Counted from the stretch's first letter, positions 42,834 to 51,885 are shown. The stretch is DNA of 56,140 bases from Fimenecus sp045613685 (GCA_045613685.1 JAZLBL010000035.1:1-56140), one strand, 5' to 3'. Made by a program: numbers and translations. The notes: generated from the letters alone by a model not told the origin.

Positions 42834-45440
42834 TTAGTTCTTTGCTTTGTCGATGAGTTCGTAGAGAAGTCCCATTGCTTCGATTGGGGTTAGGGTGTTT
42901 ATATCGACTGTGCGAAGTCTGTCCATAATGTATTCTCTTGAATTTGATTCAAAGGACATTTGGATTTCAGGCTCTTTTTCTTCAGGTATATCTGCAACCA
43001 TTTTAGGTTTCATTAAGTCGTTATCTTCGAGCGTTTTAAGAATTGCTTTTGCTCGTTTAATTACATTGTCAGGCACGCCAGCAAGCTTTGCAACCTCGAT
43101 ACCGTAAGAGCCATCTGCACCGCCACGAACAATTCTTCTTAAGAATGTAATATCGTCCCCACGCTTTTTAACTGCGATATTATAATTCATTACGCCGTCA
43201 ACTGTACCTTCAAGCTCTGACAATTCGTGATAATGGGTTGCAAAGAGTGTTTTTGCGCCTATTTTCTTTTTATCAGCAATATACTCAACAACCGAACGGG
43301 CAATACTCATACCGTCAAATGTAGAAGTGCCACGACCGATTTCATCAAGAATAATAAGGCTATCTTTTGTTGCAAATTTAAGAATTTCTGCAACTTCGTT
43401 CATTTCAACCATAAATGTTGACTGACCCGATGCCAAATCGTCAGACGCACCAACACGGGTGAAAATGCTATCAACAATGCCTATATCCGCTGATTTTGCA
43501 GGAACAAAACAACCCATTTGAGCCATAATTGTTATAATTGCAATCTGTCTCATATATGTTGATTTACCCGCCATATTAGGGCCTGTAATTACTGCCATAC
43601 GATTATCATTACAATCAAGCATTGTGTCGTTAGGCACAAACATTGTGTGCTTTTGTAAGGCTTCAACTACAGGGTGACGACCTTCAAGAATACGGATTAC
43701 ACCTTTATCGTTAATATCAGGTCTTGTGTAGTTATTTTTAAGTGAAACTGTTGCGAATGAACAGAGAACATCGAGGAGTGCTACTGCATGAGCAGTTCTT
43801 TGAGTTCTTAAATATTCCCCTGCTATCTTTTTGCGGATTGAATTGAAAATCTCATATTCAAGCCCAACAATTCTCTCTTGTGCGCCGAGCACCTTTGTTT
43901 CAAGTTCTTTAAGTTCTTCAGTTATATATCTTTCACAGTTTGAAAGTGTTTGTTTACGAATATATGTATCAGGCACTAATTCTTTATATGAATTAAGCAC
44001 TTCAAAATAATAACCGAATACTTTGTTATAACCGATTTTGAGTTTCTTAATACCTGTTTTTTCTTGCTCGTCGGCTTCAAGTTTTGCAAGAATACTCTTA
44101 CCACCATTTACAATGTCGCGAAGTTCATCAAGTTCTTTATTGAAACCATCTTTAATCATTCCACCCTCACGGACTGAGAATGGTGCATCTTCTTTGATTG
44201 AAACCTTAATAAGTGAGCAGACATCACTCAATACATCAATTTCGTTATAAATGTATTTGAGCATATTACTATTTGCATCTTTAAGGTTTTCTTTAATTTC
44301 AGGAAGATTCTCAAGTGTTGTGCAAAGAGATAATAATTCTTTTGCGTTAGCAGTGTTATATACGATACGGGTCATAAGACGTTCCATATCATAAACGCTG
44401 ACCATCAACTGAGTTTCGTTTTCACGCATTTCGGTGTTGTTATAAAGTTCGTCAACAGCATTAAGACGCTTTGAAATCTCAACTGAATCATAAAGTGGAC
44501 GCTCAATGAATGAACGAAGCATACGCTTGCCCATTGCAGTTTTTGTTTTATCAAGCACCCAAAGAAGTGAGCCTTTTTTATCTCTGTCACGCATTGTTTC
44601 AAGTAATTCAAGATTACGGATTGCAGAAATACCAAGGCTCATAAATTTAGCATCAGTATAGAAATTGATGCTCTTGATATTCTCTAAATCACGCTTTTGA
44701 GTTGATTTGAGATAAGAAAGTGCTGCACCCAATGCACAAACTGCAGTATCACGCTGATTAAGTGAAAGTGTTGCTAAATCGTTAGTATTAAAATGCTCTT
44801 TACAAATATTTTCTGCATTAGAAAATAGGAATTCTTCAATCAATAACTCAACAGACGCTTCAAGTTTTTTAGAAATGAAATCTTTAAGAGAATTAAATGA
44901 AACTATCTCTTGATTGAGAATAATTTCAGTTGGGTTATATCTACCCATTTCGTTGATTACTCTTTGTTCCACATTCTCATTGAATTCTGTTAAATTGACC
45001 TCGCCTGTTGAAATATCGATAAAGCACATACCAACATTGCCGTTAGTTGCGCAGACAGATGCGAGATAATTATTCTTTGACTCGTCAAGCATTGAACTTT
45101 CAATAACTGTTCCCGGTGTGATAACACGGATAACATCGCGACGAACTATGCCTTTTGCAGCTGCAGGGTCTTCCATCTGTTCACAAATCGCTACTTTATA
45201 TCCTTTAGATACAAGTCTTGCAATATAGCCATCTGCACTGTGGAATGGTACGCCACACATTGGGGCTCTTTCTTCTTGTCCACAATCGCGACCTGTAAGC
45301 ACAAGTTCAAGCTCTTTTGATGCTGTTTTTGCATCATCAAAGAACATCTCGTAAAAGTCACCAAGTCGGAACATCAATATGGTGTCTTCATAATTCTTTT
45401 TTATTTCAAAGTATTGTTGCATCATTGGTGAAAGTGCCAT
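42834..45440 (-). CDS. mutS: DNA mismatch repair protein MutS
   Basis: 868 residues. The N-terminal mismatch-binding motif (RLGDFYEMFFDDA, the Phe-x-Glu wedge), then connector, lever and clamp domains, the Walker A GPNMAGKSTYMRQ, DEIGRGTSTFDG, and ATHYHEL. It recognises mismatches and recruits MutL. Bracketed by two related repeats, with a 105-nt gap to the upstream ylbF-like gene and 119 nt to the downstream gene. Confidence 0.98.
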   Translation of the reverse strand: MALSPMMQQYFEIKKNYEDTILMFRLGDFYEMFFDDAKTASKELELVLTGRDCGQEERAPMCGVPFHSADGYIARLVSKGYKVAICEQMEDPAAAKGIVRRDVIRVITPGTVIESSMLDESKNNYLASVCATNGNVGMCFIDISTGEVNLTEFNENVEQRVINEMGRYNPTEIILNQEIVSFNSLKDFISKKLEASVELLIEEFLFSNAENICKEHFNTNDLATLSLNQRDTAVCALGAALSYLKSTQKRDLENIKSINFYTDAKFMSLGISAIRNLELLETMRDRDKKGSLLWVLDKTKTAMGKRMLRSFIERPLYDSVEISKRLNAVDELYNNTEMRENETQLMVSVYDMERLMTRIVYNTANAKELLSLCTTLENLPEIKENLKDANSNMLKYIYNEIDVLSDVCSLIKVSIKEDAPFSVREGGMIKDGFNKELDELRDIVNGGKSILAKLEADEQEKTGIKKLKIGYNKVFGYYFEVLNSYKELVPDTYIRKQTLSNCERYITEELKELETKVLGAQERIVGLEYEIFNSIRKKIAGEYLRTQRTAHAVALLDVLCSFATVSLKNNYTRPDINDKGVIRILEGRHPVVEALQKHTMFVPNDTMLDCNDNRMAVITGPNMAGKSTYMRQIAIITIMAQMGCFVPAKSADIGIVDSIFTRVGASDDLASGQSTFMVEMNEVAEILKFATKDSLIILDEIGRGTSTFDGMSIARSVVEYIADKKKIGAKTLFATHYHELSELEGTVDGVMNYNIAVKKRGDDITFLRRIVRGGADGSYGIEVAKLAGVPDNVIKRAKAILKTLEDNDLMKPKMVADIPEEKEPEIQMSFESNSREYIMDRLRTVDINTLTPIEAMGLLYELIDKAKN

Positions 45441-45479
45441 ATTTTTGCTTCCTTCTCAGTTAAATATATTTTTTAAATA

Positions 45480-45527
45480 ACCCCTCAGTCACCTTACGGT
45501 GACAGCTCCCCTTTCAGGGGAGCCAAG
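45480..45527. repeat. double-hairpin repeat just upstream of mutS
   Basis: CCCCTCAGTCACC TTAC GGTGAC, then GCTCCCCT TTC AGGGGAGC. It fills most of the gap between the ylbF-like gene and mutS. Same orientation and plan as 42779-42830. Confidence 0.65.
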
Positions 45528-45545
45528 TCTCCGAATTATACTTGA

Positions 45546-45974
45546 TTAGTGTGAACAACCTTCGTCGCCACAGTCACAATGACAGCCTGAGCAGTCGCCA
45601 CCGCACTGATGTGCTGTTGGGTCGCATGTGTCAGGGTCGTCACCATTTACGCACATAGCAAGAATGCCTGTAAGATAGTTCATAAGGTCATCTAATTCTT
45701 TTCTTGCCATTTCATAGTTACGCATATTTTCATTCATCATAATTTCTGAATATACGCCACGGAATTCTTCATCATAAGCTTTCATCTTGCCTTCATCTGG
45801 CTCTTCTTTTGATGCTTCGTGCTGGTATGAAACCTGAATGAGTTGAATTTTGCTCATAAGTTCGTTAAGAGCTGTATCCTGCTCGTTTGCTTCAACAGCC
45901 TTTCTCATTGCAAGATATCTTTCATCTTGCTGAATTGCTTTGCCAAGTTCTCTTGTGAGTTTTTCGATTGACAT
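45546..45974 (-). CDS. YlbF/YmcA (RicA/RicF) family protein with Cys-rich tail
   Basis: 142 residues. Residues 1-105 are the helical YlbF/YmcA domain (RELGKAIQQDERYLAMRKAV, then NEENMRNYEMARKEL-like C-terminal helix). The last 35 residues hold eight cysteines with His (CDPTAHQCGGDCSGCHCDCG). In B. subtilis, RicA, RicF and RicT form a complex with Fe-S clusters that affects RNase Y and development. Position between miaB and mutS matches B. subtilis ymcA (ricA). AAAGGAG precedes the ATG. Confidence 0.85.
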   Translation of the reverse strand: MSIEKLTRELGKAIQQDERYLAMRKAVEANEQDTALNELMSKIQLIQVSYQHEASKEEPDEGKMKAYDEEFRGVYSEIMMNENMRNYEMARKELDDLMNYLTGILAMCVNGDDPDTCDPTAHQCGGDCSGCHCDCGDEGCSH

Positions 45975-46011
45975 TTTGTTTTTGCTCCTTTATTTTAACT
46001 TTTATTTTTTA

Positions 46012-47415
46012 TTATTTAATGAGTTCGCCACGAACTAACCAATTAAGTGGTTCAGTCACTTTTACGTGACAGAATTTTCCCACTAAGCTATGGTCATTGC
46101 TTGGGAATTCAATAATAACATTTCCGTCTGTGCGCCCTGCTAAATATCCTTCGAGCGTTTTGCTTTCACCTTCACAAAGCACACGATAAGTTTTACCTTT
46201 CATATTGGCGCTATGCTCACTTGCTATTGTTTCTTGCAAGTCGCAGAGTTCTTTAAACCACTTATTCTTTTCGTCATAAGAAACAGGGTCATCCATCAAA
46301 GATGCTTTTGTACCTTTTCTTGATGAGAAAATGAATGTGAAAAGTGATGTGTAACCAACTTCCTTGACAAGTGACAATGTATCGCAAAATTCTTCATAGG
46401 TCTCACCTGGGAATCCAACAATAATATCACTTGTAAGAGATAATCCTTCAATTTTTTCTTTTGCATAAGAAATGAGTTCGAGATATTTTTCACGGTCATA
46501 ATGACGATTCATTTCTTTAAGAATTCGATTGTTACCTGATTGCACAGGAAGATGAATATGCTTTGAGAGTTTTTCGCACTCTGCGATTGTGTCGATAAGC
46601 TCTTTTGTGCAATCCTTTGGGTGAGATGTCATAAATCTTACAGTAAATTCACCATCTAAATCATTAAGTTGACGAAGAAGCTTTGAGAAGTTTATATCTT
46701 CATCTAACCCTTTACCATAAGAATTAACATTTTGACCTAAAAGAGTGATATCTTTATAACCTTCTGCAACTATTTGTTTGAATTCTGCAATGATATCCGC
46801 TGAATTTCTGCTTCGTTCTCGTCCCCTTACATAAGGCACTACACAATAGCTACAGAAATTATCACAGCCATACATAATTGGCAACCACGCTTTTGCAGAG
46901 TTATCACGAAGTGCAGGCATTCCTTCAACAATCTCATTTGTTTCAGTCATATCTGCAAAGAATCGTTTGCCTTTCAAAAGATATGCTTTAAAGATTTCTG
47001 GCACGGTGTATTGATTATGAGTACCAAATACGATATCAACAAAAGGATAACTATTATAAATTTTTTCTCTGATATGCTCTTGTTGCATCATACAACCACA
47101 AAGTGCAATTATGAGATTTGGATTTGACTGCTTTAACTTTTTGATTGCACCCACATTGCCAAAAACTCTGTCTTCAGCGTGTTCACGAATTGCACAAGTG
47201 TTATAAAGAATTAAATCTGCATCTTCTTTTTCTTCGGTCATAGTATAGCCCATTTTAGAGAGCATTCCTTTAATACGCTCACTGTCGGCAACATTACCCT
47301 GGCAACCATAAGTATGAATAAATGCTTTCGGTGTATTGCCGTGACGCAACAATAAAAGTTCTGCTACATCATCGGCTATATTAAATTGCTTTTGAATTTT
47401 TTCGTTCATATTCAA
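46012..47415 (-). CDS. miaB: tRNA-2-methylthio-N6-dimethylallyladenosine synthase
   Basis: 467 residues. The N-terminal UPF0004 cluster site (YGCQGNVADSE, ALCGCMMQQ), the radical SAM motif CDNFCSYC, LGQNVNSYG, and a TRAM domain at the C-terminus. It methylthiolates i6A37 made by MiaA. The start may be TTG at 47415 (AAGGG 8 nt upstream) or ATG at 47409; I keep the TTG. Only 1 nt separates it from the hydrolase gene upstream. Confidence 0.96.
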   Translation of the reverse strand: MNMNEKIQKQFNIADDVAELLLLRHGNTPKAFIHTYGCQGNVADSERIKGMLSKMGYTMTEEKEDADLILYNTCAIREHAEDRVFGNVGAIKKLKQSNPNLIIALCGCMMQQEHIREKIYNSYPFVDIVFGTHNQYTVPEIFKAYLLKGKRFFADMTETNEIVEGMPALRDNSAKAWLPIMYGCDNFCSYCVVPYVRGRERSRNSADIIAEFKQIVAEGYKDITLLGQNVNSYGKGLDEDINFSKLLRQLNDLDGEFTVRFMTSHPKDCTKELIDTIAECEKLSKHIHLPVQSGNNRILKEMNRHYDREKYLELISYAKEKIEGLSLTSDIIVGFPGETYEEFCDTLSLVKEVGYTSLFTFIFSSRKGTKASLMDDPVSYDEKNKWFKELCDLQETIASEHSANMKGKTYRVLCEGESKTLEGYLAGRTDGNVIIEFPSNDHSLVGKFCHVKVTEPLNWLVRGELIK

Positions 47416-47416
47416 A

Positions 47417-48358
47417 TTAATTACCCTTTATGTAAATTGATTGTAAGAATTTAAGAACGTCGTTATAAACAACTTCTTTTTCTGTTTCGTTGAGAATTTC
47501 ATGACGCATTCCCGGATAGAGAATTACTGTTGGGTCAAAGCCCGCTGCTGCAAGTTGGTCTGCAACTGCCAACACACCTTTACCGTTCATACCAACAGGG
47601 TCTTTTGCACCTGAAATCACCATTACATTAAGATTTTCTGGAAGACGATATGCCCAAAGCTCATCACAAGCTTCACGCATAATGTTATAGATATCACGAT
47701 ACCCTGCGAGAGTATATGTAAATCCACAAAGTTCGTCATTAGAATATGCAAGTCTGTTATCAGCATTTTCTGAAAGCCAAGCAAGTGCATTGCCCTTATC
47801 GTCGCCAAGCATTGAGAATCCTTTATTCATCACATCAGCAACACCATCAACGCGTCTTGTTGAGCCATATTTTGCAACGAGCAAATCAATGCCATCAACT
47901 GCTGCATTAATAATTGGTGGAAGGTCCCCTGTGCCACAAAGAATGATACCGTCAAGCTCAAATCCGAAATGACTTGCATAAACTCTTGTGCAGAATGAAC
48001 CCATTGAATGACCAAAAAGGAAATATGGGATGTCTGGATTTCTCTTTTTCATAATTTTTGTGAGAATGTGCATATCGTCAACTAATCTCTTGTCGCCATT
48101 CTCTTCGCCCATATAACCGATTTGTGCTCTTTCTTCAATGCTCTTGCCGTGACCTAAATGGTCGTTACCACAAACCACAAATCCGTTGCTTGCCAAAAAT
48201 CTTGCAAAGTCGTCATAACGGGCAATATGCTCAGCCATTCCGTGAGTTAATTGAACAATACCGATTGGGGTTAATTCGTCATCTTCCCAGATTAAAGTTC
48301 TGATTTTATTTAACCCATTTGATGAGTTGAAATATGCTTCTTTTCTAACCAATGCCAT
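47417..48358 (-). CDS. alpha/beta hydrolase (monoacylglycerol lipase-like)
   Basis: 313 residues of the Hydrolase_4 type. The serine elbow is GHSMGS, QLTHGMAEHIARYDDFA is the oxyanion region, and NDHLGHGKS, GAKDPVG (Asp) and GMRHEILNE (His) complete the triad. No signal peptide. It may cleave lysophospholipids or monoacylglycerols. The ATG at 48358 has GGAGGG upstream. First gene of the 16.7-kb minus-strand block, behind a promoter with a palindrome at the start site. Confidence 0.88.
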   Translation of the reverse strand: MALVRKEAYFNSSNGLNKIRTLIWEDDELTPIGIVQLTHGMAEHIARYDDFARFLASNGFVVCGNDHLGHGKSIEERAQIGYMGEENGDKRLVDDMHILTKIMKKRNPDIPYFLFGHSMGSFCTRVYASHFGFELDGIILCGTGDLPPIINAAVDGIDLLVAKYGSTRRVDGVADVMNKGFSMLGDDKGNALAWLSENADNRLAYSNDELCGFTYTLAGYRDIYNIMREACDELWAYRLPENLNVMVISGAKDPVGMNGKGVLAVADQLAAAGFDPTVILYPGMRHEILNETEKEVVYNDVLKFLQSIYIKGN

Positions 48359-48374
48359 AACTTTTCCCTCCAAA

Positions 48375-48400
48375 ATGCATATTTGTGCACAATAATGCAT
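48375..48400. promoter_or_regulatory. 26-bp near-perfect palindrome (candidate operator)
   Basis: ATGCATATTTGTGCAC and the following ten bases form a palindrome with 11 of 13 pairs matched (core TTGTGCACAA, ends ATGCAT). It lies between the -10 box and the SD of the alpha/beta hydrolase, at the expected start of transcription, which is where a repressor would act. Confidence 0.55.
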
Positions 48401-48411
48401 AATATCAATTT

Positions 48412-48440
48412 ATTATACTACAAAAGGTGTTTTTTGTCAT
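48412..48440 (-). promoter_or_regulatory. sigma-A-type promoter of the hydrolase-miaB-mutS block
   Basis: On the minus strand, ATGACA (48440-48435), 17-nt spacer, perfect TATAAT (48417-48412). Confidence 0.7.
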
Positions 48441-48599
48441 TAAAAATCTATAAATTTTTCAAAAAAATAATTTTTGTAAGCTTTACTATCTGACACAAAA
48501 ATTTTTCGTTATTTTTTATATATTATAGTTATAAATAATGGTAAATACGACCAAATATCAAGGGTTTTGCGCTATTTTTCACTCGTTTTTATAACGCAT

Positions 48600-48634
48600 A
48601 TCAATTTGCATTGATTTTTGCTTTATGATAAAAT
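48600..48634 (+). promoter_or_regulatory. promoter of the SCP2 gene with overlapping palindrome
   Basis: TTGCAT (48606-48611), 17-nt spacer, TAAAAT (48629-48634). The -35 box lies inside ATCAAT TTGC ATTGAT (48600-48615), an inverted repeat with 6-bp arms that could be an operator. The rest of the 306-bp gap (48441-48599) is AT-rich with no gene seen. Confidence 0.55.
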
Positions 48635-48664
48635 TATGAAAAAATAAATAAGGAGTGAAAACTT

Positions 48665-48988
48665 ATGACATACGAACAGGTTGTAGCAAAAGTTAAGGCT
48701 AAATTCGCAGACGCTGATGCATCAAAAATCGACGGCGTTGTTGCATTACAGATTAACCTTGAAGGCAAGAATGTAAACGGTATTTTCTATATTGAAGTTA
48801 AAGACCACAATGTAAATGTTGAGCCTTATGAATACTATGACAGACACGCTATTGTAACTGTTAACCCAACTAATCTTTTAAAGCTTGTTGACGGCAAACT
48901 TGACCCGGTTGAAGCATATAACAAAGGTAAAGTTGTTATTGATGGTGACGCAGGTGCAGTGCTCACAGTAATCAATCTTGTAAAATAA
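48665..48988 (+). CDS. SCP2 sterol-binding domain protein
   Basis: 107 residues, a single SCP2 domain: VVALQINLEGKNVNGIFYIE, then HAIVTVNPTNLLKLVDGKLD and a final KVVIDGDAGAVLTV, matching the hydrophobic-pocket fold. It binds lipids or acyl chains, not necessarily sterols. AGGAGTG precedes the ATG. It is monocistronic with its own promoter and terminator. The start and SD are clear. Confidence 0.92.
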   Translation: MTYEQVVAKVKAKFADADASKIDGVVALQINLEGKNVNGIFYIEVKDHNVNVEPYEYYDRHAIVTVNPTNLLKLVDGKLDPVEAYNKGKVVIDGDAGAVLTVINLVK

Positions 48989-48998
48989 GATTTGACGC

Positions 48999-49033
48999 AA
49001 AAAGAACAATTCAGTTGAGTTGTTCTTTTTTAT
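48999..49033 (+). terminator. terminator of the SCP2 gene
   Basis: AAAAAGAACAA/TTGTTCTTTTT stem with a 10-nt loop and T-run. Confidence 0.8.
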
Positions 49034-49042
49034 TTTTTATTC

Positions 49043-49070
49043 TTTACTTTTTTTGTGGTTGTGATATAAT
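49043..49070 (+). promoter_or_regulatory. promoter of the Gfo/Idh/MocA gene
   Basis: TTTACT (49043-49048), 16-nt spacer with TGTGA before a perfect TATAAT (49065-49070). Confidence 0.55.
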
Positions 49071-49106
49071 TTTTTTGAAAATAATCCCATTAGCGAGATG
49101 ATATTT

Positions 49107-50405
49107 ATGTCAAAACCTATTACTGCTATTATTGTTGGTGCAGGTCACAGAGCATTAATTTATGCTGAGCTTGCAATTACAAATCCTGAACTTTTAAAAA
49201 TTGTGGGTGTTGCTGACCCACACCCTGTAAGACGAGAATTGTGTATGAAAAAATTCGGTTTCGGAGAAGATATGTGTTTTGAGTCTGCACAGGAATTAGC
49301 CAAAAAAGGCAAGCTTGCAGATACAATTATCAATGGCACTATGGACCATCAGCATTTAGAGACATCTATTCCCCTTCTTGATGCAGGTTATGATATGCTT
49401 TTAGAAAAACCATTTGCACCAAACGAAGAAGATATGAGAGAAATTGTAGCGTGTGCAAAAAAGAATAATTCAAAGGTTATGATTTGCCATGTACTTCGAT
49501 ACACACCTTTCTATTATGCTATAAAAGAGCGTTTAGTTAAGGGTGAAATCGGCGAAATAATGAATATTCAGACTCTTGAACATGTAAGTTATCATCACCT
49601 TTCAACATCTTATGTGCGTGGTAAATGGGCAAACAGTAAAGAGTGTCACACATCAATGCTTTTGGCTAAATGTTGTCACGATATTGACATTATGATGTGG
49701 ATGATGAGCGACACAAAACCAACTCATATTTCAAGTTTTGGTGGTAAATATCAGTTCAAGCCTGAAAATGCACCTGAAAATGCTGGTGATAGATGTCTTG
49801 TAGATTGTCCGTTGGTTGAAGATTGCAGATACTCTGCAAAGCGTCTTTATATTGACCAACCCGAGCGTTGGGCATTCTATATTTGGGACAAACTTGAACA
49901 CATCCCTAACCCAACTATTGAAGACAAAATCAATCTTCTTAAAGGTGACTCACCTTATGGTAAGTGCATTTATAAATGTGACAACGACGTTGTTGACCAT
50001 CAGTCTGTACTTGTAAACTTTGCAAATGGTGCAACGGGCACACACAATATGGTTGGTGGGTCTTCGGCATCACTTCGCAGAATACACATTGTTGGTACTC
50101 TTGGTGAAATTTATGGTAACTTTGAAGAAGCAAAATTCTATGTTTCAAAAATTCATCCAACAAAGACTGATGAAAAAATCGTTGAAGAAGTTGACCTTAG
50201 ACTTACCGGTGATATGGTTGGTGCTTACGGTGGTCACGGTGGTGGCGACGAAAGACTTGCAGAAGACTTTGTATCATTTGTACGCGGTGAAAAGCCAAGC
50301 CTTGCTTGCACATCAATTTTTGATTCAGTTGCAGGTCATTTGTGTGTGTATCTTGCTGATAAATCAAGAGAAAACAATGGTATGCCACAGGAAGTAATAT
50401 TTTAA
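49107..50405 (+). CDS. Gfo/Idh/MocA family oxidoreductase
   Basis: 432 residues. A Rossmann start, TAIIVGAGHRALIYAELA, GVADPHPVRRE, and LLEKPFAPNEEDM give the NAD(P) fold; HVLRYTPFYYAIK and the GG-rich GAYGGHGGGDERLAEDF are in the catalytic domain. A cysteine-bearing insert (DRCLVDCPLVEDCRY, near residues 228-245) is notable and recurs in a subset of the family (recollection). Substrate is probably a sugar or inositol derivative. The ATG at 49107 is used; an ATG three codons earlier lies on the SD region. Confidence 0.9.
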   Translation: MSKPITAIIVGAGHRALIYAELAITNPELLKIVGVADPHPVRRELCMKKFGFGEDMCFESAQELAKKGKLADTIINGTMDHQHLETSIPLLDAGYDMLLEKPFAPNEEDMREIVACAKKNNSKVMICHVLRYTPFYYAIKERLVKGEIGEIMNIQTLEHVSYHHLSTSYVRGKWANSKECHTSMLLAKCCHDIDIMMWMMSDTKPTHISSFGGKYQFKPENAPENAGDRCLVDCPLVEDCRYSAKRLYIDQPERWAFYIWDKLEHIPNPTIEDKINLLKGDSPYGKCIYKCDNDVVDHQSVLVNFANGATGTHNMVGGSSASLRRIHIVGTLGEIYGNFEEAKFYVSKIHPTKTDEKIVEEVDLRLTGDMVGAYGGHGGGDERLAEDFVSFVRGEKPSLACTSIFDSVAGHLCVYLADKSRENNGMPQEVIF

Positions 50406-50418
50406 ATAGGCAAAAATT

Positions 50419-50445
50419 AAGGCAGTCAAATGACTGCCTTTTTTG
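50419..50445. terminator. bidirectional terminator
   Basis: GGCAGTCA/TGACTGCC stem with a 2-nt centre, T-run to the right and AATTAA to the left. It lies between two convergent genes. Confidence 0.85.
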
Positions 50446-50446
50446 T

Positions 50447-51820
50447 TTATTCAAATAGAAAATCTGATTCTTTTAAAATAGTTATATTACAACCTTTTTC
50501 GTTGTATTCCATAGCTTTTTTAACCTTTGTACCATATGTACCATTAGAAAACGCCTGGCACTCATTTTTGCCAACCATTAAAATATCGGTAGATTTCTTA
50601 ACTGCTGAATCAATGACGCCACCATGAGCAACAACATATTCTTCAACTGAAGCCTTACCTTTTCCAAATGCAAAGTTACCACTAAGACATACATGTTTTC
50701 CTTCAACAGAATTAATTTGTGAAGAAAGAGATGTAACTGGGTCAAGCAATTCTTTAATAAAGTTAGTAATATATTCTAATTCTTTATCGGTAATTATGGA
50801 ATCTTCTAATACATTTTCTAATATTTCTATAATTTTGTTAAATGGAAAATGTCCAGCTAATGTTATATTATCATATAACCATTGACGAAGATTATTACAT
50901 TCATCTTTTGTAACTTCTCCATCTTCAATAATACCTTTCATAATTCCATCCAAAATTTGAGTTGCTAAAGTTGATGGTGCAGTTGAAATGGTATCAAGAT
51001 AGTTTTTAATTGCATACTGTAAAGATATAATTTCATTAGTTGTAACGATACCATCTTCAAGAATTATGTCTATTGATTTTATTATATTCTCAATTTCCTT
51101 ATGAGAAGAATAACACACATTGTCTTCTTTCCATTTTTTTATATAGTCTACTTCAGTCTCATTGACAACATTATCAATAGAAAAACCTCTTATGATGCCA
51201 TAAAACTCACTAATTGATTTTCTTAATGTTGGGTCATCAATATACTTAGAAAACTCTTTTACTTGTTTTGGGATATATTTCTTGACATAATCATCAGGAT
51301 TAATTTTGTATGTATCAACCAATGTTTTAAATAAGTCAGCACAAGCGCAAGCATCATCAAAAGCATTATGTTCTGAATCAATATCAATATCAAAGTATTC
51401 ACACAATGTTGACAAACTATAATTTTCAACTACAAAACTTGGCATAAATCTTTTCGCTAAATCATAGGTGCAAATATAATACATTTCAGGTATATCAATA
51501 TTATATCTATTTAGGTTTTTTATCAACGCATCCAAATCAGCACTTGCAACATTATGACCAATAACAACAGATTTGGTAAAATATTTTTCAATGTTTCCCC
51601 AAACATTATCAAAAGTTGGTTTATCAGCAACTTTTTCTTTAGTTATACCATGAACATTAATACAAAACATATCAAAGGAATCGTTAGGGTTTATATAAAT
51701 ATCTTGTTCAGGATAAAAAGGGTCCCCTGTTTCATAATCCTCACACACAATACCCATTTGACAAATAGATTTATTTTTCGAATTAGCATATTCAACATCA
51801 AAATAAGTAATTTTATCCAT
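50447..51820 (-). CDS. DEDDh 3'-5' exonuclease with four helical repeats and C-terminal BRCT
   Basis: 457 residues. Residues 1-170: DnaQ-like exonuclease with ITYFDVEYA (D8, E10), IGHNVASADLDAL (D95/D97) and EHNAFDDACACADLF (H151, D155/D156), so all catalytic residues are present. Residues 209-357: four copies, about 41 residues apart, of a helical unit with an Asp-containing turn (SIDNVVNETEV, LEDGIVTTNEI, IEDGEVTKDEC, LEDSIITDKEL), TerB-like. Residues 372-457: BRCT domain (VEGKHVCLSGNFAFGKGKAS). Probably a repair nuclease recruited by its BRCT. Confidence 0.88.
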   Translation of the reverse strand: MDKITYFDVEYANSKNKSICQMGIVCEDYETGDPFYPEQDIYINPNDSFDMFCINVHGITKEKVADKPTFDNVWGNIEKYFTKSVVIGHNVASADLDALIKNLNRYNIDIPEMYYICTYDLAKRFMPSFVVENYSLSTLCEYFDIDIDSEHNAFDDACACADLFKTLVDTYKINPDDYVKKYIPKQVKEFSKYIDDPTLRKSISEFYGIIRGFSIDNVVNETEVDYIKKWKEDNVCYSSHKEIENIIKSIDIILEDGIVTTNEIISLQYAIKNYLDTISTAPSTLATQILDGIMKGIIEDGEVTKDECNNLRQWLYDNITLAGHFPFNKIIEILENVLEDSIITDKELEYITNFIKELLDPVTSLSSQINSVEGKHVCLSGNFAFGKGKASVEEYVVAHGGVIDSAVKKSTDILMVGKNECQAFSNGTYGTKVKKAMEYNEKGCNITILKESDFLFE

Positions 51821-51856
51821 AATATAATCCCTTCAAAAATATTTTTAATATAAATA

Positions 51857-51885
51857 AATATATCATTTTAAATATTTTATGTCAA
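51857..51885 (-). promoter_or_regulatory. strong sigma-A promoter of the exonuclease-BRCT gene
   Basis: On the minus strand, perfect TTGACA (51885-51880), 17-nt spacer, TATATT (51862-51857). Confidence 0.75.

Noticed and set aside
42779..45527. mutS as a complete transposon
   Set aside because: The flanking repeats are direct rather than inverted terminal repeats, no transposase or target duplication is seen, and gene order matches other Firmicutes.
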